A stretch of DNA of 18,570 bases from JAICIG01 sp035532215 (GTDB lineage: Bacteria; Planctomycetota; Planctomycetia; Pirellulales; JAICIG01): assembly GCA_035532215.1 (NCBI GenBank), contig DATKRK010000373.1:1-18570 (forward strand), given 5' to 3'. Positions 7,574 through 15,669 of the stretch are shown here, piece after piece. The notes beneath the pieces were generated by a model. The model ran no database searches and was not told the origin of the DNA. It saw only the letters and a program-made list of their open reading frames with translations. How positions within the stretch are numbered: the stretch's first letter is position 1; each line of letters opens with the position of its first letter. The translations under genes were made by a program, and so were the position numbers.

Positions 7574-9358
7574 ATGGACAAAGCACGCAAGAGCTGGCCC
7601 TTGCTGGCAACGGTCTGGCTGGCGGCGGCAAGCTACTCGCTGGCCAGCGCGGCGCGGGCTGAAGAGCCGCTCGACGCCTTTCCCGACCAGGCGGCGGCGG
7701 TCGCGCGGATCGCTTCGCTAGACAAGTTCGCGGGCGGCTTCAAGGAATTAACAGCCAACCTGGGACCGCTCGGGGCGCTCGCCGGGCCGGGATTGGAGAA
7801 CGGCTTGAACCAGGCGTTTCAGATCGCCGGCGACGGCCAGGCGCTCGATCGCATGGCCCCGGCTTATCTCGCCGTGTTTCCCCTGGAAAACGAGCGCGAA
7901 CCGGTCGCTTGGATGGTGCGTGCAGCGGATGAAACGAAATTGCGCCGCGCCGTATTGAAAGCCGGCGCCGAAGAAACATTAACGCCGGAAAAACGCGACG
8001 ACGGCTTCGAAAAGCTGACCAAGGACGGCCACAGTTGGTATTTCGGCCGCTTCGGCGACTGGACGCTGTACACGAGCAACGAAAACGTCGTCAAGCTGCT
8101 GGCCTTCGACCGCGCGCAGGCGAAAACGTTCGCCAGCCTGGTCGAACCGCGAGCCAAGCAGATGTTCGAGGCGGGCGACGGGGCGGTCTTTGTCAACGCC
8201 GCGATGCTGGTCGAAAAATACGGCGAAAAGCTGACCGAGGCCCGCGAACGCTTGCTGCGTCGGATCGATTCGCTGCCCGATCAAGCCCTGGGCGGCGGCG
8301 GCACGGGCAACGCCAATCCGCAGGCGGCCAAGAAACTGTACAGCAACCTGGCGAACCTGGCGTTCGACACGCTCGGCGACGCGCGCTGGCTCGCCGGGCG
8401 CGTGAATCTTACGGCCGCGGGCGTCGAGGCAGCCGCGATGCTGGGCGTACACGAGGCCAGCGGCGCCGACAAGCTGTTGGCGGCCAACCCGCCCTCGCCG
8501 CTGGAAAACCTGGGCTTGTTGCCCTCGGGCGCCACGGCCTATTACGGCTATCGAGTCGATTATCAACACTTGCTCAGTCGCACCCTCGACTTCGCCCAGT
8601 TGGCCTATGGCGCCGATTCGCCGAACGCCAAGAAGATCAAAGCCGCCACGGAACTGATGCACGAAGCCGGGTTGGGGCCGAAGGTCGGCAGTTTCTCGTT
8701 CGTGCCGGGCAAGGGTCTTACGGCATCGACCTTGCAACAGGCCGAACATCCCGAAAAGCTCAACGCCGCCGTCGCTCAGGTGGAGCAGGCCACGGAAGCC
8801 AAGACCCCCTCCTACAACCAAACGACCGAGTTAAAGGCCAATGCCGAAACCTGTCAAGGACGTCCGGTCGATTTGCTGACGACGCGTTTTGCCTTCAACG
8901 ACGTCACCGAGCAAGGCCAGAAAATCAGCCAGAAGTTCATCGAGAAAATATTCGGCGGCCAGTCGCTCGAAACGCGAATCACCACGATCGAAGGCTTTTC
9001 CGTGCAGGCGGTCGGCAACGACCCGAAGTACTTGCAGCAGACGCTCGACGGGCTGACTTCGGGCGAAGGCGTGTTGGGTCTGGACGAGGCATTCTCCAAG
9101 ACCCGCGACCAGTTGGGCGACGAGGCCAATTTGATCGTGCTGTTGAACGCGCCGCGATTCGTCGTGGATATCGTGGGCATGATCCGCGACATTCCGCCGT
9201 TCGACATGCTGCTGGCGCGGGCGCCGTTCAACTTCGGCTATCAGCCGCCGGTGTCTTACGCCGGGCTCGCCGTCGGCGCCGAGCCGCAAGCGCTGCGGCT
9301 GCAGCTTTATATCCCGGTCGAACAGCCCAAGGGCGTGCTGAGCATCTTCGGGCAGTAA
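7574..9358 (+). CDS. Exported protein of unknown function (594 residues)
   Basis: AAGGAG (7562-7567) lies 6 bases before the ATG at 7574, better spaced than the ATG at 7571 or the GTG at 7559. Residues 1-29 form a Sec signal peptide: basic MDKARKSW, hydrophobic core, cleavage after ARA. The rest is a soluble, mixed alpha/beta protein without membrane helices. Repeating elements such as 'GDGAVFVNAAML', 'GATAYYGYRVDYQHLL' and 'DEANLIVLLNAPRFV' suggest a duplicated fold of the type seen in DUF3352-like exported proteins of planctomycetes and cyanobacteria, but that match is only tentative. No catalytic motif or heme site was seen. It probably acts in the periplasm. It stands alone, with a divergent neighbour upstream and a convergent one downstream. 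Confidence 0.8.
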   Translation: MDKARKSWPLLATVWLAAASYSLASAARAEEPLDAFPDQAAAVARIASLDKFAGGFKELTANLGPLGALAGPGLENGLNQAFQIAGDGQALDRMAPAYLAVFPLENEREPVAWMVRAADETKLRRAVLKAGAEETLTPEKRDDGFEKLTKDGHSWYFGRFGDWTLYTSNENVVKLLAFDRAQAKTFASLVEPRAKQMFEAGDGAVFVNAAMLVEKYGEKLTEARERLLRRIDSLPDQALGGGGTGNANPQAAKKLYSNLANLAFDTLGDARWLAGRVNLTAAGVEAAAMLGVHEASGADKLLAANPPSPLENLGLLPSGATAYYGYRVDYQHLLSRTLDFAQLAYGADSPNAKKIKAATELMHEAGLGPKVGSFSFVPGKGLTASTLQQAEHPEKLNAAVAQVEQATEAKTPSYNQTTELKANAETCQGRPVDLLTTRFAFNDVTEQGQKISQKFIEKIFGGQSLETRITTIEGFSVQAVGNDPKYLQQTLDGLTSGEGVLGLDEAFSKTRDQLGDEANLIVLLNAPRFVVDIVGMIRDIPPFDMLLARAPFNFGYQPPVSYAGLAVGAEPQALRLQLYIPVEQPKGVLSIFGQ

Positions 9359-9376
9359 GTGCTCGGGCGGGCTTAA

Positions 9377-9408
9377 GCCGCCGAGGCGCCGCGAGGCGTC
9401 TTGGCGGC
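9377..9408. repeat. Long GC-rich stem-loop with GCGA tetraloop
   Basis: The 14-base arms GCCGCCGAGGCGCC (9377-9390) and GGCGTCTTGGCGGC (9395-9408) pair throughout (two G-U pairs in the plus-strand RNA) around the GNRA-type tetraloop GCGA. It starts 19 bases after the stop codon of the exported protein and has no T-tract. It could be a 3' stabilising or transcription-stopping hairpin, or a dispersed palindromic element. Confidence 0.75.
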
Positions 9409-9414
9409 GGCAGG

Positions 9415-9446
9415 AATTCCGAACTCAGGTGGCGAAATTCGGAATT
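9415..9446. repeat. Inverted repeat AATTCCGAA / TTCGGAATT
   Basis: A perfect 9-bp inverted repeat (9415-9423 and 9438-9446) with a 14-base spacer lies between the convergent genes ending at 9358 and 9567. It directly follows the GCGA stem-loop. The remaining intergenic bases (9447-9566) show only a weak 5-bp hairpin (GGCGT/ACGCC). Confidence 0.6.
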
Positions 9447-9566
9447 TCCGACTCTGGGGCTTCTTGATTTCCAGCTTTTGAGCAGTTCATTGCCTTCCTC
9501 ATGGCGCGCCTGACTCGCGATGTGGCGTTTGGATCAGACGCCTCTCCACACCCAACCAGCGATGCG

Positions 9567-10514
9567 TCACTCCAAACTGCTATTGCCGAGTTTCTCCAGC
9601 CGCAATAGGTGATATTTGCTTTTTACCTCGCCCGTAGAGTAGCGAGTTCTAGTTGTTTTCAATAAATCCGCAATATATCGCCGGGGCAAGCCAACGGTGT
9701 GCCTCTCGTCGATGACGCCGGTTTCGACAGTCCCCTTTATCTCGCGCAACCCATCGGGGCGCAGCTTGAAGCGGAGCTTGCTTGCGTCCGCCGCCTGAAG
9801 AATGCCTTCAATGCAGACTGCTTCCGTTCTCTCGGAGCTGGTTGTCTTGATGGCCTCCTTCAGCTTCCAGAGTTCTTGTCGTTGAACAAGGAGCGAATTG
9901 CGAACTTCCGTGCCTCGCCGCCATTCGATGTCAGCTCCCAAACCATGAGTTGCATTGTCCTCAGCCCATTGGTACAGCGCATTGATCGGCCCTGGCCCTA
10001 GTTGGTCGGCGAATTCCACGATCTCCTTAGAACTCTCAGCCTTGGCCATCCTAAAAATCGTATTGACCGAGTCGTCAAGAAAGGATTCGCCGAAAAGGTT
10101 TCTGTCGGCCCTGATCGTCAACACTACGCCGATCGAGCCAGCGAACGCGTATCCGAATCCAAAGGCTGTTTCTTTGGCAATTGCCGTAGGGATTGTGGCT
10201 CGCTGCTTGATCCCGTGTTTCAAGGCGCCGTAGACCACCGACACTAGTCGCTGAAAACCCACAACTGCATTAAAGGCATCCGCCGTTCTGTTGCTTTCGA
10301 AATCGTTGAACGCACGATAACGGCACACTTCAATGCCCGCCTCCGCCGCCGCCGCCAAAAACTGCGATTCCAATTGGCTCTGAATACGCACCAGCGATTC
10401 AAGATTAGCCGCAATCGACGGATAACCCGGATTATCGATTAGCGCCTGTTCGAGCGTTTTTACCCGCGCAGCTGTAGCATCGAGTCGGTTTCGAATTTGA
10501 AGCAAAAGGCTCAT
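9567..10514 (-). CDS. Uncharacterised protein, partner of the DUF6932-like nucleotidyltransferase
   Basis: A 315-residue protein. The frame is open further upstream, but the ATG at 10514 (MSLLLQIRN) is chosen because it overlaps the stop of the preceding gene as ATGA (10511-10514), implying translational coupling. Residues 1-60 form a helical, probably coiled-coil segment (LDATAARVKTLEQALIDN...SLVRIQSQLESQFLAAA). The middle is alpha-rich with a small-residue hydrophobic stretch (AFGFGYAFAGSIGVVLTI) that is more likely core than membrane. The last about 80 residues (LRFKLRPDGLREIKGTVETG ... YIADLLKTTRTRYSTGEVKSKYHLLRLEKL) look like a compact beta-rich domain. No toxin or nuclease motif is apparent. 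Composition is more AT-rich than the flanking genes. The function is unknown; as second gene of the cassette it may be the effector, a sensor or the antitoxin. Confidence 0.75.
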   Translation of the reverse strand: MSLLLQIRNRLDATAARVKTLEQALIDNPGYPSIAANLESLVRIQSQLESQFLAAAAEAGIEVCRYRAFNDFESNRTADAFNAVVGFQRLVSVVYGALKHGIKQRATIPTAIAKETAFGFGYAFAGSIGVVLTIRADRNLFGESFLDDSVNTIFRMAKAESSKEIVEFADQLGPGPINALYQWAEDNATHGLGADIEWRRGTEVRNSLLVQRQELWKLKEAIKTTSSERTEAVCIEGILQAADASKLRFKLRPDGLREIKGTVETGVIDERHTVGLPRRYIADLLKTTRTRYSTGEVKSKYHLLRLEKLGNSSLE

Positions 10515-11005
10515 GGCATCGCAACCGGCAGCTCGATAACAAATATCCCCTTTGGAATCCCGCAACGGCTTTTGCCAAACCAGTCCGACCAATATCTTCG
10601 ATCCTCTTCGCTCAGCGAAAAGAGGGGGTGGCCCTTCTGGTATTCTACCCATTTGTACGCATCGCAGGTATGATCCGACCATCGATCCCGGTGCGTGGCC
10701 CAATCGACCGTCGCCCTTTTGGCAACGTCAAAATCGTAAATACCCGACGAAACGCGAACGAGGATGTCAGCGTCTTCAGGATCGATCTTTTGCGTCGAGA
10801 AGCTGCCGTTGACCCAAACTTCTCCGGTAATTTCGGCTGCACTGAGTTTGAGGATCAGGGCCTCTAGCCCTTCCATGATCCGCCGTCGTGTCGCGGAGCT
10901 CGCAAAACAATCAACGCACCTGACTCGCAATTGTGTAAGCGAAACCGGATAGAAGCCTTCTTGCAGAAGAGGCGGGAACTCGGTTTTGAGCGGATAGCCC
11001 CCCAT
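10511..11005 (-). CDS. DUF6932-like minimal nucleotidyltransferase
   Basis: A 164-residue protein. WVNGSFSTQKIDPEDADILV (residues 64-83) carries the nucleotidyltransferase signature G67-S68 ... D78-x-D80 of the pol-beta/MNT superfamily. The 9-residue gap and the 'DGSF.T.K..P.D.D' wording fit the DUF6932 family. D115 in HTCDAYKW is a candidate third metal ligand. The N-terminal part (FPPLLQEGFYPVSLTQL...RRRIMEGLEALILKL) matches the short leader and helix that precede this motif in the family. Small MNT proteins transfer nucleotides to partner proteins or RNA and often serve in toxin-antitoxin systems. Both key acids are present, so it is probably active. The gene overlaps its partner by 4 bases. 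No Shine-Dalgarno precedes the ATG, but a good promoter ends 8 bases before it. Confidence 0.8.
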   Translation of the reverse strand: MGGYPLKTEFPPLLQEGFYPVSLTQLRVRCVDCFASSATRRRIMEGLEALILKLSAAEITGEVWVNGSFSTQKIDPEDADILVRVSSGIYDFDVAKRATVDWATHRDRWSDHTCDAYKWVEYQKGHPLFSLSEEDRRYWSDWFGKSRCGIPKGIFVIELPVAMP

Positions 11006-11013
11006 AGGGACGA

Positions 11014-11042
11014 ATCATAAGTCGGCTTCCGGCCCGATTCAA
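11014..11042 (-). promoter_or_regulatory. Promoter of the nucleotidyltransferase cassette, predicts leaderless mRNA
   Basis: Read on the minus strand: TTGAAT (11042-11037), a 17-base spacer, TATGAT (11019-11014). Only 8 bases separate the -10 from the ATG at 11005, so transcription would start at or within two bases of the start codon. This fits the missing Shine-Dalgarno. Confidence 0.6.
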
Positions 11043-11081
11043 TAGTGTACCCGAAGCCTCGACCGAGTCGGCGAATCGGGC
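11032..11081. repeat. 9-bp inverted repeat GCCCGATTC / GAATCGGGC
   Basis: Perfect arms at 11032-11040 and 11073-11081 lie 32 bases apart, between the PPC gene stop (11089) and the cassette start (11005). The left arm overlaps the proposed -35 element of the cassette promoter, which would suit a dimeric regulator binding both arms. A simple 3' hairpin for the PPC transcript is the alternative. Confidence 0.55.
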
Positions 11082-11088
11082 GCCGTCG

Positions 11089-13554
11089 CTAATTGCGCCT
11101 GACGACCTTCAGCGCGAAACGCAGCGTCGGCAACTCGATCACGTGCTGGCCGATCTTGGTCTTGGCCTTGATCTGCACGATGCGGCGAATGGGGCTGGCT
11201 GCGGCGCTGTCGGCGGCTTGAATCGTCAATTCGAATCGTTCGGCGTCCGGCGGGATCGACGCATCGGCGGCCGACAACCCGCGAGGAAGCTGCGAAACCG
11301 TTAGCTCGATCGGCACGACCAGCGAAGCGTAATGGTGCAATTGCAATTCCACTTTCGCCGTTCCGCCTTGAGGCACTTCAATCTGCTGCGCCGCCAAATG
11401 CACGGCGACGGGCGGGAAGGCCTCGAACTCCAGCGGAAACTCGGCCTTGATCGGCTCCTTGCGGTCGGCGAGCTTCAACGTCCCTGCGACGAGCAACACG
11501 TGCTTGCCGGGCGTCAGGTCGGGGGCCGCCGCGAGCTGCAAGTCCGCTTCGTTGCGGTCCGCGGCGATCACTGCCGGCGAGGCCGACAAGCCGGCCGGCA
11601 GGTTGAGCAGTTCGATGGTCACGTCGCCGGCATAGCCCTCGCGGCGTTTGACGGCCACGTGCAGCGTTCCGCTGGCGCCGGGCGTCATCACTCCGGCCAG
11701 CATGCCCCGCACCGCCAGTTCAGCGCCTTGCTGGCTGACCCCTAGCGCCAACGCCGGCAACTCGCCGGCGGCCGCGCCGCAGCCGGCCAGCGCCGACCAA
11801 ACGACCGCGTGCTCTGCGAGGCGGACGAAGCTTTGGGCCGGCCCTTGCGCGCCGCCTTCGATTTCTCCGCGGCCGACGATGCGCACCCACGCCGCCGTGC
11901 TCGATGCGTCGAAATCCGCCACGAGATTCAGCGTCGCATCGTTTTGACCGGCGGCGATCGTCGCAGGGCTGGCTTGTACTCCTGCGGGCAGTCCTTCGAC
12001 GGAAAGGGCGATCGGGCCCGTGTAACCATTGCGAAAAGCCCGCACCAGAATCGTCCCCGTGCCGCCGCGATCCATGCTCAGCGCCCCGGCGCCGGCGCCC
12101 GTGAATTCGTTCAGCACCTGCGCCCGCTGCTGGGCCGCTTTGGGGTCTCGGGGATTGGAGGGCAAGCCCGGCTGGACGACCAGTTCGAAATCGGCGATGG
12201 CGGGCGCAAGCTCGAGCCGATAGGCGTACGACTGCCCGCCGTGGCCGTAGCGGTCTTCGATGGCCAGCACGTAGTCGCCTTCGCCCGGCGCGGCGAATTC
12301 GGCCAATACGTCGTCGAGCAGCGGAGGCGGCGCCGCCGGGCGCACGGCTGGCGCTTCGCGAGGCGCCAGCGGCCGATCGTCGGCGGCCAGCAACTCCTTG
12401 CCGGTCGAATCGAGAATGACAACTGTCGAATCCAACGGGCTGCCCAGTTGCTGAGCCAGCACGCGAATCGTCAGCTTCTCGCCTTGCTTGGCGTGAAAGC
12501 GGACGCAATCGCGGTCGCCCGGCTTCTCGATGCAGCCGTTCAGCGTGACCGGCGCGGCGACCGGCTGGGCCTGTTCCGCGGCGTCGTTGGGCTCTTGTTC
12601 GAAGGCTTCGGGGTGCTCGCCGACGGCAAACAAGGCCGGCGCAACCAAAACGTCGTCGCCGTAGGGAATTTCCAACGCTCGACGCCGCCAGGCGATCTCG
12701 CCCGTCAGATCGACTTCATAGACGACCGGCTGCGGCAAGCTGCCGCCCGAGAAGGTCACGGGCGTCTTCACGCCCCGCTGCCCGCCCAAGGGAAACATCC
12801 GCGCGGCGAACGGAATTGGGCCGATCCGCAGCCGATACACGCTGGCCGCCGAGCCTTGGTAAGTTTGCTCATGAACACGCAACAGGTACGTTCCGGCCGC
12901 CGGAAAAACGTACTCGAAGTGCGCCTCCTGGCGGGCGCCGCGAAGCGTAACGTCGCGGTGCAGCGTGCGTCCCGTGGCGTCGTAGAGGGTCAGCACCGGA
13001 AACGTCGAGGAGCCCAGGCGGCGAGCTTCGACTTCGAAGACCAGCCGCTCGCCGGCAGCCGCCTCCAGGCGATAATAATCGACGTCCGTTTTTTCCAGCA
13101 CGCCGCAAACGCCGACGGGCGCCTTGACGGCGTTTGCCTCGGCCGGCAGATTATTCGGTTCCTGCTCCGTCGCTTGCGGCCAGGCGTCGATAGCCAGCAG
13201 CTTAGGGTTCGAAAGACCCGCCTTCGAGAGCAAGTGAATCGCGTGGATGCCGGGCGGGGCATCGGCGTCGGCTTGCAGTTCGAGTTTGGCTTCCTTCTCG
13301 CCTACCGAAATCACCTTGGCCAGCCGCAGCCCCGGCGGCCCCAAAATGCCGCTCAGGCCCTCCAGCCGCTCGCCGTTGGCCACGATCTCGACCGTGCGGC
13401 CGCGCTGGACGCCGGCCGGAAAGATCCGGTTTACGGCGGGCGTATCGTTGCGCACTCGCTGCACGAGGACTTGCGCCGAAACATCCGGGCACGACGCGGC
13501 CGCGATCGCCGCCAAAACGCAGGTTGCCGCGATTCGCAGACTGTTGAAGGCCAT
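11089..13554 (-). CDS. Exported protein with two PPC domains and Ig-like repeats
   Basis: An 821-residue protein starting at the ATG at 13554 (MAFNSLRIAA...). The longer frame to 13680 adds 42 residues in front of an otherwise normal signal peptide, so it is rejected. Signal peptide 1-27, cleavage after VSA. Two bacterial pre-peptidase C-terminal (PPC) domains are visible, each opening with EQEPN: about 129-245 (with TDVDYYRLEAAAGERLVFEV) and 318-450 (with GDRDCVRFHAKQGEKLTIRV). Three beta-sandwich repeats follow, recognisable by 'GY.G.I.L.V.GLPAG..ASPA.I' (twice) and a diverged 'SLVVPIELTVSQLPRGLSA'. PPC domains are non-catalytic folding or binding modules. In planctomycetes such proteins are numerous, exported and often placed beside DUF1549/DUF1553 cytochrome proteins, none of which is seen here. 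The protein probably acts in the periplasm or at the cell surface. Confidence 0.85.
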   Translation of the reverse strand: MAFNSLRIAATCVLAAIAAASCPDVSAQVLVQRVRNDTPAVNRIFPAGVQRGRTVEIVANGERLEGLSGILGPPGLRLAKVISVGEKEAKLELQADADAPPGIHAIHLLSKAGLSNPKLLAIDAWPQATEQEPNNLPAEANAVKAPVGVCGVLEKTDVDYYRLEAAAGERLVFEVEARRLGSSTFPVLTLYDATGRTLHRDVTLRGARQEAHFEYVFPAAGTYLLRVHEQTYQGSAASVYRLRIGPIPFAARMFPLGGQRGVKTPVTFSGGSLPQPVVYEVDLTGEIAWRRRALEIPYGDDVLVAPALFAVGEHPEAFEQEPNDAAEQAQPVAAPVTLNGCIEKPGDRDCVRFHAKQGEKLTIRVLAQQLGSPLDSTVVILDSTGKELLAADDRPLAPREAPAVRPAAPPPLLDDVLAEFAAPGEGDYVLAIEDRYGHGGQSYAYRLELAPAIADFELVVQPGLPSNPRDPKAAQQRAQVLNEFTGAGAGALSMDRGGTGTILVRAFRNGYTGPIALSVEGLPAGVQASPATIAAGQNDATLNLVADFDASSTAAWVRIVGRGEIEGGAQGPAQSFVRLAEHAVVWSALAGCGAAAGELPALALGVSQQGAELAVRGMLAGVMTPGASGTLHVAVKRREGYAGDVTIELLNLPAGLSASPAVIAADRNEADLQLAAAPDLTPGKHVLLVAGTLKLADRKEPIKAEFPLEFEAFPPVAVHLAAQQIEVPQGGTAKVELQLHHYASLVVPIELTVSQLPRGLSAADASIPPDAERFELTIQAADSAAASPIRRIVQIKAKTKIGQHVIELPTLRFALKVVRRN

Positions 13555-13620
13555 CGACTTCGGGTCCAGCGAGAGTTTGCCGGTAAGGGGGATGTGCGCC
13601 AGATGCACAACGACAATATC

Positions 13621-13650
13621 TATATCCCTGTTCGCCGCCTGGAGTTTCAA
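13621..13650 (-). promoter_or_regulatory. Candidate promoter of the PPC-protein gene
   Basis: On the minus strand TTGAAA (13650-13645) is followed after 18 bases by GATATA (13626-13621), about 66 bases before the ATG at 13554. The rest of the 175-base gap to the M56 gene holds a short CGCGA/TCGCG hairpin (13681-13694) with a five-T run 7 bases later, too far away for a convincing terminator. Confidence 0.35.
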
Positions 13651-13729
13651 TATTCGAAGCCCGGCGTCAAAAAGTCGCATCGCGAGGCTTCGCGGCGCGC
13701 AGCCGCAATCAGGCGGCGGCCGTCCGGCT

Positions 13730-15553
13730 TTATTCGATCGGCGCCGAGGACCGCTTGGCCGCCGCTAAGTCAGACGGCGAGGAAACGGCGGGCGGATCGA
13801 GCCGAAGATCTCGCCGTGCGATGCCCGACGGCAAGCGAATGCGTCCCAGGTCGCCTCGCCGGTGGTGCATGACGTACATCGCCGGCGGCGCTCCCGCGGG
13901 CTGCAAATACAACACGCCGTCGCCAGGCGTGGCCAGCGCGACGCGGAAACGCCCTTCGGCGTCGGTTTTCGTGCGCGCAAACGCGCCGTATTCCCACGGC
14001 TTTCCGTCGCCTTGCGAATAGGCCAGCACATCCACGCCGGCCGCCGGCCGCCCAGCAAAAGTTTCGAGGACGCCCGTCACCGGTTCGCTACGCCGCAAGG
14101 CGATCTGTGCGAAGAACGGCCGGGCGCCCGACGGCTTGCGATCTCGCAACGCGTCGATCGCACAGCCCATTCCGCCCTGCGGCGCAAAGCCGGGATGTTC
14201 GACGTCGAATTCCACGTACAGCCAGCCCTTGGCGAGTTGCTCCTTCGAAATCATGAACGAATAGTCGCCTTCTGCATCGGCCTGATGGCGAGTTTCTTGT
14301 AGCACGCGATTTCCGCCGGGGCCGAGTTCCCGGCGTCGCACGACAATGGTCGCGCCCTCGATCGGCTTGCCCGTATCGTGGTCGATAATCCGGCCGCCCA
14401 AGGAAAGCGGTTGGGGATCAGCCGCCGCATCCATCGCCGTCGCAGTAAGGGCTGACGCGGGCCGCGACTGCGAAACGGCCCGGCGGTTTTCATCGGCGCC
14501 GAGCCGCAGACTCGAGACGCCCATCGCCAGCGCCACGGTTGCCAAGGTGAAGGCGCCATTCCAGGCCGTGCGGCAGCGGCGTTCGAGCGGCTCGCGGCGT
14601 TTGACGAGCATCACGACGCGGCGATAAAGATTCGAGCGACGGTCGCCGAATCCCAGGGCCGGCGCCGGTTGGGCCGTCAAACGCCGCCGCGCGACCGCCA
14701 GCAAGTACTCGGCGTAATCTTCGACCGCGGCGCCTTGTTCCGCCGCGCGAGCGTCGGCCAGGTAATCCTGGCACAAACGCAACTGCCGTCGCAAACTCCA
14801 AAACAACGGCTGGTAGAAAAAAGCGAATTGCGCAAGCGCCGCCAAATACCAAACCCTGGCGTCGCCGCGCTCGACGTGGCTCCATTCATGCGCCAAGCAA
14901 TAGCGCAGCGCCGCCGGATCCTGCCCGTCGCAAAGGTTTTCGGGCAGCACGATCACCGGTTTTCGCCAGCCGAACACGATCGGCGCGTCAAGGCGCGGAC
15001 TGGCCAGCAACGTCACGCGCGCCGCGTCGGACCCCGCCAACTCGGCCAAAGCCTGCCGCGCCGTCAAAGGGGCGGGACGAGCGGTTTGGGCCAGGCATCG
15101 CAAATTGTAGGCGCCCAAAGCCCATCGCAAGAACAAACCGGCGGCGGCCAGTGCATAGACGACCAGCGCGGCTTGCTTGAGCGCGCGAGGCGTCCACGGC
15201 ATGATTGCTGCGACCGGGCCGAACGCGCTGGCGCCCTCGCGAATCGAGATGGGGAAAGGATGCCTCGAAGACGCTACAGCCGGTTCGCGACTGGGCGAGG
15301 GTGAATGGGCGTCGGCGGCCGGGACGTTATCCTTCCAGCCGAGATCGAGCCCGCCCAGCGACCAGCCAGGAGCGCCTGGCAAAAAACCGAGGCCAGGCGC
15401 CGCAAAACTGGCCAATAGCGCTAATTCGATCAGCCGCAAACGTTGGACGGGCTGGCGGCGCCAGGCGAGGGCAAGACAAGCGCAACCGTACAGGATCAAA
15501 CTGCCGAGGGCGGACTGGATCAGCCATTGCCAACAAAGCGCCTGCCAAGCCAT
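13730..15553 (-). CDS. M56-family (BlaR1/MecR1-like) membrane metallopeptidase with carboxypeptidase-regulatory-like tail
   Basis: 607 residues from the ATG at 15553 (MAWQALCWQW), preceded by GAGGG at suitable spacing. The longer frame to 15682 starts at TTG and is made of GISGSR repeats, so it is rejected. Predicted membrane helices lie at about 8-30, 40-60, 125-148, 233-252 and 332-350. The zinc site is H222-E223-x-x-H226 (AHEWSHVERGD), with D263 in CQDYLADA where BlaR1 has Glu. The M56 domain is followed after the last helix by an extracytoplasmic tail with one or two carboxypeptidase-regulatory-like beta sandwiches (GGRIIDHDTGKPIEGATIVV from about 386; GVLETFAGRPAAGVDVLAYS). BlaR1-type proteins sense an extracellular signal and cleave a BlaI-type repressor. 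No BlaI/MecI-like gene is adjacent in this window; the preceding gene encodes an HhH/HTH protein instead. Confidence 0.88.
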   Translation of the reverse strand: MAWQALCWQWLIQSALGSLILYGCACLALAWRRQPVQRLRLIELALLASFAAPGLGFLPGAPGWSLGGLDLGWKDNVPAADAHSPSPSREPAVASSRHPFPISIREGASAFGPVAAIMPWTPRALKQAALVVYALAAAGLFLRWALGAYNLRCLAQTARPAPLTARQALAELAGSDAARVTLLASPRLDAPIVFGWRKPVIVLPENLCDGQDPAALRYCLAHEWSHVERGDARVWYLAALAQFAFFYQPLFWSLRRQLRLCQDYLADARAAEQGAAVEDYAEYLLAVARRRLTAQPAPALGFGDRRSNLYRRVVMLVKRREPLERRCRTAWNGAFTLATVALAMGVSSLRLGADENRRAVSQSRPASALTATAMDAAADPQPLSLGGRIIDHDTGKPIEGATIVVRRRELGPGGNRVLQETRHQADAEGDYSFMISKEQLAKGWLYVEFDVEHPGFAPQGGMGCAIDALRDRKPSGARPFFAQIALRRSEPVTGVLETFAGRPAAGVDVLAYSQGDGKPWEYGAFARTKTDAEGRFRVALATPGDGVLYLQPAGAPPAMYVMHHRRGDLGRIRLPSGIARRDLRLDPPAVSSPSDLAAAKRSSAPIE

Positions 15554-15593
15554 GCCATTCGCCCTCGCACCGTGCCCCCGAAACCACTGTGCC

Positions 15594-15644
15594 CCCGAAA
15601 TGCCCCGCGACCCCGAAATGCCCCGCGACCCCGAAATGCCCCGC
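15594..15644. repeat. 18-bp tandem repeat (2.8 copies) between the HhH and M56 genes
   Basis: The unit CCCGAAATGCCCCGCGAC occurs at 15594-15611 and 15612-15629 exactly and at 15630-15644 in part. Related GTGCCCCCGAAA blocks lie at 15572-15600. The stretch falls in the 116-base gap between the stop at 15670 and the start at 15553. If the M56 frame were extended upstream it would read GISGSR repeats. Confidence 0.9.
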
Positions 15645-15669
15645 TCGGCCGTCGCGTTCGAATCATGGC

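Noticed and set aside
7314..7631. N-terminal extension of the cardiolipin synthase-like protein
   Set aside because: About 106 extra residues would cross the start region of the divergent gene and have no family-like sequence.
13669..13694. Intrinsic terminator after the M56 gene
   Set aside because: The stem is only 5 bp and the T-run starts 7 bases after it, too weak and too distant.
11809..13872. 687-codon plus-strand frame over the PPC-protein gene
   Set aside because: No domain and biased composition; the minus strand encodes a signal peptide and two PPC domains.
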